A DNA stretch of 64,000 bases from Adiantum capillus-veneris (Eukaryota > Streptophyta > Polypodiopsida > Polypodiales > Pteridaceae), in NCBI GenBank assembly GCA_014529385.2, contig CM043964.1:136355920-136419919 (forward strand). The letters run 5' to 3'. A program made the translations under genes and the position numbers. A model generated the notes under the pieces. The model ran no database searches. It saw nothing but the letters and a program-made list of their open reading frames with translations, and was not told where the DNA came from. This document shows positions 55,131 through 64,000 of the stretch, in pieces (within the stretch, counting starts at the first letter, position 1; every line of letters starts with the position of its first letter).

Positions 55131-55950
55131 AAAGGTATTGAATCTAGAATGCATTTTTCCTCTTACACCACCATGTTTGGAATGGTCTTGTGGTGGATCT
55201 TGGATGCACCAAACCTACCTTAATTTATTTCAAAAGGGCAAGTACTAAATACATGAATGAATTTTCCTTCTCACATCTTGCTTAAAGTGGCTTGGGGGTG
55301 GATTAAGAATTACCTTACTCTTCAACAAGAACTTGAACTTCAAATCTCCAAGTGATGAATGTAAGAAAAAATATGTGTTCTAAACCTTTTAGAACGTCCA
55401 AGCGGTAGATCTCAAATGCACCAAAGCTTCTACAAGGTGTTTAAAATGGCCACTTATTGTTGATCAAGGATGTGATAATTGGTGAAAAACTTTTGTGGTG
55501 GATCTAAAATACACTCACTCTGACAAAAGCCATTTAGATTGGCCAAGTGGTGGATCTAAGTTTTATAGTAGTCTTCCACAATTTGTTTTGATTCAATATA
55601 TAGGATGCACACCACCATTCAAAAAGTCATTAGAGCAACCTTGATTTTATTTAGGATGCATCCTTCATTGCACAAACTATATATAATGGGAAAATGGTGG
55701 ATTTAGGATGCATTCCCCCTTCCGCATTATGTTTAGAATGACCAAGTGGTGGATCTAGAATGCACCAAATCTTCTTAAATATTTTTTGAAAGTCCAAGCG
55801 CTAAATATAGGATGATGAGTTTTTTTAAAAAGACTTGCTTAAGGTGGCCTGGCTGTGAATTGAGAATTTCCTTTCTCTCCTCCAAGAACTTGTTTAATTC
55901 GACCAAGTGGTGAATCAAAGATGCACCCATTCTTACAAAACTTACTTAAT
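55131..55950 (+). repeat. Related repeat with caagtggtggatctaagatgcacc core
   Basis: Units of roughly 60-110 bases contain tttagaatg(g/a)ccaagtggtggatctanaatgcacc. They adjoin the 50-bp array and share its aagtggtgga core. The same units occur at 43806-44040 and about 5625. Confidence 0.7.
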
Positions 55951-56117
55951 AGTATCGATTGAATGGATAGTGTTATAAATATCTAGGACTATAGGATTAT
56001 AGTCTTAGTCTTTTCATGTCCTTGATATGTAAGTAACAAAAGTAAAATACTTAGGTTTTGAATAGATTTACCCTCTAAGTATTTTTTTCTTGCATAATAG
56101 ACATGGAGCAGTAATGT

Positions 56118-57250
56118 TTGAAAAAAAGTGATGATTATGTGGATGTCAATAATCATGTCAACAAGTCTTGCTTATTAATATGTCATCCTCTAGGAAGTTA
56201 TTGTGTGATTTTTTATTTTTTTCCCTTAGATCCAGGGTTTGAGGGTGGGATAGATAAGGAATGCTTCAATCCATCAGCGATTAATGAGAGCCTTACACAT
56301 GTATTCACAAAGGTCTCACTTGAAGAATTGAATTCAATTATTGATGCTCAAATAAATACTTGAGGCCTCTTTGCTGCATCTTTCATCGAAGGAAGCCAGG
56401 GATGCAAACTTTCAATCTGTAAAAGATGTGCAAGAGAGTGGTATTGCTGCAACTACTTTGGTTTCATCAAATCCCAACAAATCCATGTTGACAGTAATAT
56501 TGTACTTGAATGGTCTACTATTGAAACGAAGTCAACAACCATCATCAATTCATGAATGTATTCAATATGATTCACAAAGGCATATTTGTGTTACGTCTAG
56601 GGTGCATCCACTTTTTAAAGACCATACTGAAGAGATTCAATGTTGGGATTTGGTCAACAACTAGAGAAGCTAATGTTTACCAGATGTTGAGAATGCTTCA
56701 AAGCACTGCAGAGGAGACATTGCCATTTTTTGTAGTTTGGTCTCAAGAATCTTGCTATGTTCCCAAAGGCGTGAAATTATTTAGACCAGACAATCCTCAA
56801 GTTCCATCTATGTTCCATTGGAAAAAATATCTGCATGCTTTGAATGTGATCCACGAAGAACAATTCTTGTTGATGACTCTCCATACAAATGTTTTGTTGC
56901 ACCTACAAATAATTGCATATTTTCTTCAAATTCTGATGGAAAAAAATTGCTTGATAATGTTCTCATAGAAGAGTTGCTACCATACTTGTTGCAACTTGAC
57001 AAGAGCAAAGACGTGCGTGGGTTCATTGGCTCTAATCGTTATGTACAAGACCCAATTTCCAATGACAATGAATACAAAGGTCTCATGGACTATTGGGAAA
57101 GATCACAACTCAAGATGGTCTCAAAAGGAGATAGCCACAAATACGCTACCAATTTTGGAGAAGCTAGGAGACCTTTTTGCCAAGCAAGAGCAGTCAAATA
57201 ATCCAAGTAGGGAAAGTGAGATTAGAAGGAACAAAATAGTATAAATAATG
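56118..57250 (+). pseudogene. HAD-superfamily NLI/FCP1-type phosphatase-like gene, decayed
   Basis: Three overlapping frames together follow the plant HAD/NLI-interacting-factor fold. 56371-56590 has MLTVILYLNGLLLKRS; the catalytic motif I is usually LDLNGLL, and here the nucleophile Asp is Tyr. 56552-56815 has RFNVGIWSTTREANVYQMLRML and VWSQESCYVPKG. 56818-57201 has ISACFECDPRRTILVDDSPYK, with the motif IV acidic pair DD, and LLPYLLQLDKSKDVRGFI. The frame changes near 56570 and 56816 look like single-base indels. A leading frame (56118-56363) may be an upstream exon. The changed nucleophile and frameshifts argue for a pseudogene. Confidence 0.65.
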
Positions 57251-59472
57251 GCAAAAGAAAAAACCGATATTGATATGATGAAGGGAGCACAACTAATATC
57301 CTTAGCAAGGAAGTTGGGTTGTGCCACACCATCATTGAAGCCTTGTAACAACCAAGGCTTTTATGAGGAAGCTACTAAATGAGCACAATCTTCTCAAACA
57401 CTAAGGTACTACTCACTAGAAATCATGTTAACTTTTCAATACATAATTTTGTAAATGATATTTGTATTTTGATTCAAAACACTCGTTTCATCATGGTTTC
57501 TTGCAGATTCATCTGTATTATTCTTTAAAGGAGTATTTTATAGAAGATTTGGACTATTTCATTCAGATGAAAGAAGAACCTCTAATAACAACCATGGGTT
57601 ACTTTGCAAAATTTTGTGTACTTACAACTAAAAACAATTCACACAAAGATTATTCTCTATGTTTGAGTTTTTCTTGATATTTAACTATTGGTTTTAAGAC
57701 CAATTGTCACCTAATTGTACTTCACTATTGGTTTTTATACCAATTGTGTCAATTGACTTGGAGACCTTTAAAGTTTACTTGTGTATTGACAAATTTCCCT
57801 ACTCTCATAATCACAAGGTTTTTTAGTATTGAGATGCCAAATTAAGATTCTTTTGGATGTCTATAGTGATCTAATGTTGAATCCTAAAATCATCAAAGTT
57901 TTTAAAGGTTTAAAAATGAATATCAACTAAATGTTTCGTGTTTCTTTTCAGAGCCAAAAGAAAGAATTATGTTGTTTTTAGTTTGGATTAATTCATTTGA
58001 AAGAGAAAATTCTTCTATTCAACCTTTTATGGGGCCTTATCGAAGCCATCAACCACCCCCTGCTCAATTATTACTACTTACCTTGAAGCAACAAAGGAGG
58101 GTTTTTATCTTAGATATAGAGGGTTTACTACTTCATTCAGTTGAAATGTGACACGGTGATATTGTTTCATCATGGATAGCTTGAGCAAACTTCTCATCCT
58201 TGCGAATTTTTGAGAAATTTATGAGCATTTTGGGAATCTTACGAGAAGTATTTTGGGGTAATTTTCCTAATAGTTTCTTATAGTTTGAGCTCGCTGCTTG
58301 TCCGCACACACGAACATACCGTGTGCTCGTAACTCTTGAAACACAGTGCCTTACATGCATGAAGCCAAGGTATCATGCTATGCCTCACATGGTGGCCCAA
58401 TTGTGTGGGCTATTACAACACAAGGATGCTTTTTGAGTGCAGGGATTACCCAAACAAAGCTGGAGACTGTATCAGACTTGCACGTTGTCATGAAGGGCTA
58501 GCACAGGGCTTCATGCATGTGGATGTAGAACATGACCTTGCGCTTCTCTGCATGTCTTAATTCCTTAACTATTGCATGTGGTGTTTTGGAAAAGTCGTAA
58601 TTCACATCCTTGCTCGCCACCTCACATTTAAGAGGCCGCCCTCTGCAACTTTTGGAGTCGTGTTGATTTCCCAATGCCTCACATTTCTTGTTAGCATCAA
58701 GAGCAGTAATGGTACTACGAGGCTGAACGCTATGTTTTTAGATCTAGACGGCAACATCCCGGGGCCCCTTCCATGTTAGATGGAGCTCATTCCAATCTTT
58801 AGCTTATTGTCAGCAATGAGCTTTGCCCTCGGGGGATTCACCATGGAAAACTTACCGCATCACGTAAGTGCAAGGGAGGGGGTTTTCTTTACAAGTTACA
58901 CAAGCGTATAAGTTAGGGGCAGGCCCCCATTAATTCATCTCCCAAGCTTAAAAATAAGGGAGGGGGTATCATATTTATTTGTGGGGAGAGGGAATGGGGG
59001 GGGCAGGGGAGAGAAGTGAGAAAAGGCAAAAATGAGAGGAAGTTTTGTGTTTCAAAATCATGGCTTCCCAACCTAGGGTGTCCACTATGGAATATGTAAG
59101 ATAGCATGTGCGTTCAGTGGAAGGGTATTGAATCTGCTAAAGTCTTACATAATTTATTTTACATTAGGGGCATAAATAATCAATAGAGTTAAATTTATTG
59201 AAGGGGTTTTTTAATCCAAAACATCAAGAAGCATGAACATATTTGTTTATATTCACCCACCTAACAGAGCTGCATTGCTTTACCTACTAACACATGAATA
59301 AATATTTGATGGCATACACAATCCTTACCTAAACACCCACGGTGCCAGGCCAGTGCCTTTGTCAATTTGTGATCAGGACTAGGAGACTATATCTCTCCTA
59401 TGATTAAGACCGTATCCCTCATTTCTGTCATCTTGTGAAGGTCTTGCATAAGGCCACATGTCTTCAATATGT
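57251..59472. other. Intergenic DNA with a second HAD-like relic
   Basis: 57251-57400 continues the coding-like tail of the HAD gene (QLISLARKLGCATPSLKPCNN). Acceptor-like ttcttgcag (57508) and ttcttttcag (57951) occur. From about 58150 to 59472 no coding or repeat family is recognised. Confidence 0.4.
58084..58151 (+). pseudogene. HAD motif-I relic (FILDIEGLLLHS)
   Basis: A short frame ends LKQQRRVFILDIEGLLLHS, matching the start of an NLI/FCP1-type phosphatase domain with its Asp present (DIEG). The frame then stops. It is probably the 5' piece of a second, related gene fragment. Confidence 0.4.
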
Positions 59473-61933
<2,461 letters not shown>

Positions 61934-61956
61934 TTTGGTGCCCCAACGGAGGAGGG
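61934..61956 (+). other. Primer-binding-site region, copy 3
   Basis: TTTGGTGCCCCAACGGAGGA directly follows the LTR end. It fits the pattern of a tRNA primer site; the tRNA is not assigned. Copy 1 differs at many of these positions. Confidence 0.6.
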
Positions 61957-62009
61957 CTTTTCTAAGACCCTTCAGTTTACAATGTTGAAAGTGACGCCCA
62001 CTATCAATC

Positions 62010-62267
62010 ATGGACGAATGGATGAAGGAATTCTCTGACTGGAGGACGGAAGAAGAGGAGACGAAGGAGGCACTAGCCGCTTTCATTGAGGTGCTACTGC
62101 CAGGCTCCAGTGTCATCAGCATTCAAGAGGTAAATTCTCCATCTCGTGTCACTCGTTCTAACTATAAATTGAAAGCATCAGGTGGGAGGTTGGTGAAGTG
62201 CCATCACTGTTGTCAACCAAGGCACACTCTCAATGAGTGCCAGCAACGAAGACATCGAAAGGGCTGA
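62010..62267 (+). CDS. Tat-like ORFa with CCHC knuckle, copy 3
   Basis: 85 codons, MDEWMKEFSDWRTEEEETKEAL ... CHHCCQPRHTLNEC. All four zinc ligands are conserved relative to copy 1, although other residues vary. It starts about 75 bases after the primer site. The last residues (RRHRKG) extend beyond the copy 1 stop. Confidence 0.65.
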   Translation: MDEWMKEFSDWRTEEEETKEALAAFIEVLLPGSSVISIQEVNSPSRVTRSNYKLKASGGRLVKCHHCCQPRHTLNECQQRRHRKG

Positions 62268-62442
62268 AGTCATCTACATCGATATTCATTACGAAAAAAT
62301 CATTCACGTCAAGGAAGGGAAGCAAACGGTGAGACCTCTTTTCCCTAAAGAAACTGCAGTCAAAGATATAACTCCAAAGTGGCCTAAAAGGGCTGCTCGA
62401 GCCAAAGGCAAGGAGGAGATAAGCCAGTCTGGAAACACATGA
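62233..62442 (+). CDS. Tat-like ORFb, copy 3
   Basis: It overlaps ORFa in the same relative frame as in copy 1 (SASNEDIERAEVIYIDIHYEK ... KGKEEISQSGNT). Its stop overlaps the ATG of the next frame as ATGA. No recognised domain; lysine-rich C-terminus. Confidence 0.5.
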   Translation: MSASNEDIERAEVIYIDIHYEKIIHVKEGKQTVRPLFPKETAVKDITPKWPKRAARAKGKEEISQSGNT

Positions 62443-63209
62443 CCCTCGAAAGGGAGAAGCATCTGGCCAAGCAAGTGCTTCAAGCTCAGAAAGCCGGGTT
62501 GTACCCACTTTGTCAAGGAAGAAGTCATCCGAAGCTAAGCGGCGGAAGGTCGCCTACCGATTTGCACGACGCATGCGAGTGCTACCAATACACTTGGACA
62601 ATCCGGAAGAAGAAGTGGTAAGAAGATTCCCATGTCCTAGAGAAGAGTGGTTCGGCTACTGCTCTTGCTGTTTTGGAAAGCGAGTGGAGGACCTTCCTCC
62701 TCTCCCTGTACAACTTATCCTGAAGAAACTCTCCACCACGGGAGGAACCCAGTGGGCTGGGGACGAGTTGCAACTGAATGGAGTAGAATTCATGTAACAC
62801 GCCAATTACGGAAATTACCTACAATTGCGGTTAGCCAAGAGGCTGGGAGTGGTCAGATGCCTCGCCATCACCCCGTACGTGTTGAGCAACGAAGGAAAGG
62901 TAGAGCCCATGAAAGGTGACGACCTCTTGTAGATGTGCTGATTCATCAACACTGGCATGGTAAGAGTATAAGTAAGTATTCCACCCTCTGTGCATGATGG
63001 AAAACGAGCCGACGGCATTCCCGTTCAGATTCCTGCAGCATATGCATGTGAATATCTATGTAGATTGGAAAGTCTTCTACCAACAGAAGATCGTACACCT
63101 ATTCGGTGCGGCGGTACTAGGAGAAATCCTCAATTTCCCGAACCCTATCATTATCCCCATATTAGATTACCATCATTCCTTTAATGTCCCTATCTTTATC
63201 CTGTTTTAA
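62439..63209 (+). pseudogene. Tat-like ORFc and ORFd, copy 3
   Basis: The ATG at 62439 opens the frame that becomes ORFc in copy 1, but an indel shifts it within a few codons. The homologous reading then lies at 62510-62797 (KKSSEAKRRKVAYRFARRMR, FPCPREEWFGYCSCCFGKR) and closes at a TAA where copy 1 has CAA. ORFd at 62994-63209 keeps HMHVNIYVDWKVFYQQK and FGAAVLGEIL. The 79-bp candidate intron between them is kept. Confidence 0.6.
62960..63038 (+). other. Candidate 79-bp intron in Tat-like ORF1, copy 3
   Basis: Donor atg|gtaagagtataagtaagt and acceptor attcctgcag|catatg. The length and phase are identical to copy 1 (15479-15557). Confidence 0.5.
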
Positions 63210-63299
63210 CATATCCACCCACCCCTGTAAAAAGCCGCTATGAGCCGCTACTGTTAATTTTTTTAAAAAAAAAGGTTTGTAATTTCCTTAGTCACCACC

Positions 63300-64000
63300 A
63301 TGGCAAGCGTTTCTTTCCCCACGTTCAGTGGAAAGAAGGGAGAGGATCTCACCACCGACTTTTTGGATGATTTCGACATTGCTTGTGTCGTCTCCAACAA
63401 AGATGACGACGTTTCACGACTTTGAATTTTTCCTCTAGTGATGAAAGTAGAGGCCAAGTCCTGGTATAATGCATTGCCCCAGGCTACCAAGAATGCATGG
63501 GATGTGTTAAGGGCTGCTTTTGTAAAGAGGTTTGGTGGAGACACAACCTCGGAGAAGCTATGGCAGCTACTGACAGAATTAAAGGAGGGAGGTCTGCTGG
63601 AGTATGCCACCTACGAGTCCAAATTTGTGGACTTATGGGAGAGATGGGTTGCCTCACTGGAGGAAGGTGAAGGAGCACCTAATTTCCTAAAGAAGGACCG
63701 TTTCATTGCTAGTCTATGGTCGCCACTTAGAGAGAAGGTGAAGGGAAGGTTTCCTGCAACATATGAGTTGGCAGTCGAAGTAGCCCGCCTTAAAGACAAG
63801 AAGTTGCGCATGCAAGCAAGAGTAAACGAGTCAGAGGAAACAAGCTCGGCCCGACCAACCCTAGTGGCTGCAACAGCCAATCATAGAGTCCAACCGCAGG
63901 AGGCATCAGAAGAACAGCAAGACCTGCTGAGTCGCATCACCACCCAACTAGAGAGTTTATATGTGCATCTGGTGCAGCAAGGGCATGCATCTGGTAGAAA
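63300..64000 (+). pseudogene. Tat-like gag, copy 3 (partial at window end)
   Basis: It starts MASVSFPTFSGKKGEDL at 63300, identical to copy 1 at its start. One TGA at 63423-63425 replaces the Arg codon (AGA) of copy 1. The rest is open to the window end (SWYNALPQATKNAWDVLRAAF, FLKKDRFIASLWSPLREKV, QEASEEQQDLLSRITTQLES). The frameshift seen in copy 1 after EERW is absent. The nucleocapsid lies beyond the window. Confidence 0.8.

Overview
This window looks like plant nuclear DNA and consists almost entirely of transposable elements nested in one another. The evidence is the set of families present: Ty1/copia and chromodomain-type Ty3/gypsy elements primed from initiator-Met tRNA, a Tat/Ogre-type gypsy element with a second (archaeal-type) RNase H and extra reading frames upstream of gag, candidate GT-AG introns, and long GA/CT and CA microsatellites inside LTRs. 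I cannot name the species; a land plant with a large repeat-rich genome (a fern, lycophyte or gymnosperm are possibilities) is an inference. No intact host gene, tRNA, rRNA or CRISPR array was found.

Layout. 1-7762: AT-rich repeat relics, a broken chromovirus gag/protease fragment (copy A, minus) and a duplicated G/GA microsatellite unit. 7763-17935: Tat/Ogre-like element copy 1 (minus), with 3' LTR, integrase plus second RNase H, RNase H, RT, protease, gag, a multi-frame ORF1 region with its own zinc knuckle, and a truncated 5' LTR. 17936-19337: chromovirus gag fragment copy B (minus). 19338-20957: unassigned reading frames ending in a purine tract and an LTR-like start. 20958-32230: an old plus-strand gypsy relic (gypsy D) and an old copia relic (IV). 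They carry a complete minus-strand copia element (II, 26471-31654, 5-bp target duplication AAGTT) and a tandemly duplicated partial copy (I, 21998-26103), which itself received a chromovirus solo LTR (22731-24368, target duplication GCAAT). 32231-34572: unassigned DNA with an 86-bp tandem repeat. 34573-43805: a plus-strand copia relic (III) split by a gypsy-like element that encodes gag/protease but no visible RT or integrase (36150-43264, target duplication TTTCA). The 3' LTR of that element holds a 455-bp MITE-like insertion.

44103-46206: an unrecognised decayed gene with one clear intron. 46349-53728: minus-strand chromovirus copy C with a 1.56-kb 5' LTR, Met-tRNA primer site, gag, protease, RT/RNase H, an integrase disrupted by a 142-bp-arm palindrome, a chromodomain-like tail and a truncated 3' LTR. 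53729-55950: minisatellite-like repeats. 56118-58151: relics of plant HAD/NLI-type phosphatase genes. 59473-64000: plus-strand Tat/Ogre-like copy 3 (5' LTR, primer site, ORF1 region, start of gag), running off the window.

The genes are retroelement modules and do not form a host pathway. Stop codons and frameshifts are common, and many of the stops are consistent with C-to-T decay. The most informative signals are: ORF1 architecture and a 79-bp candidate intron conserved between the two Tat copies; the RT-less protease-bearing element; the perfect palindrome; and a tandem duplication whose flanks are identical while the elements differ from the LTR edge onward.
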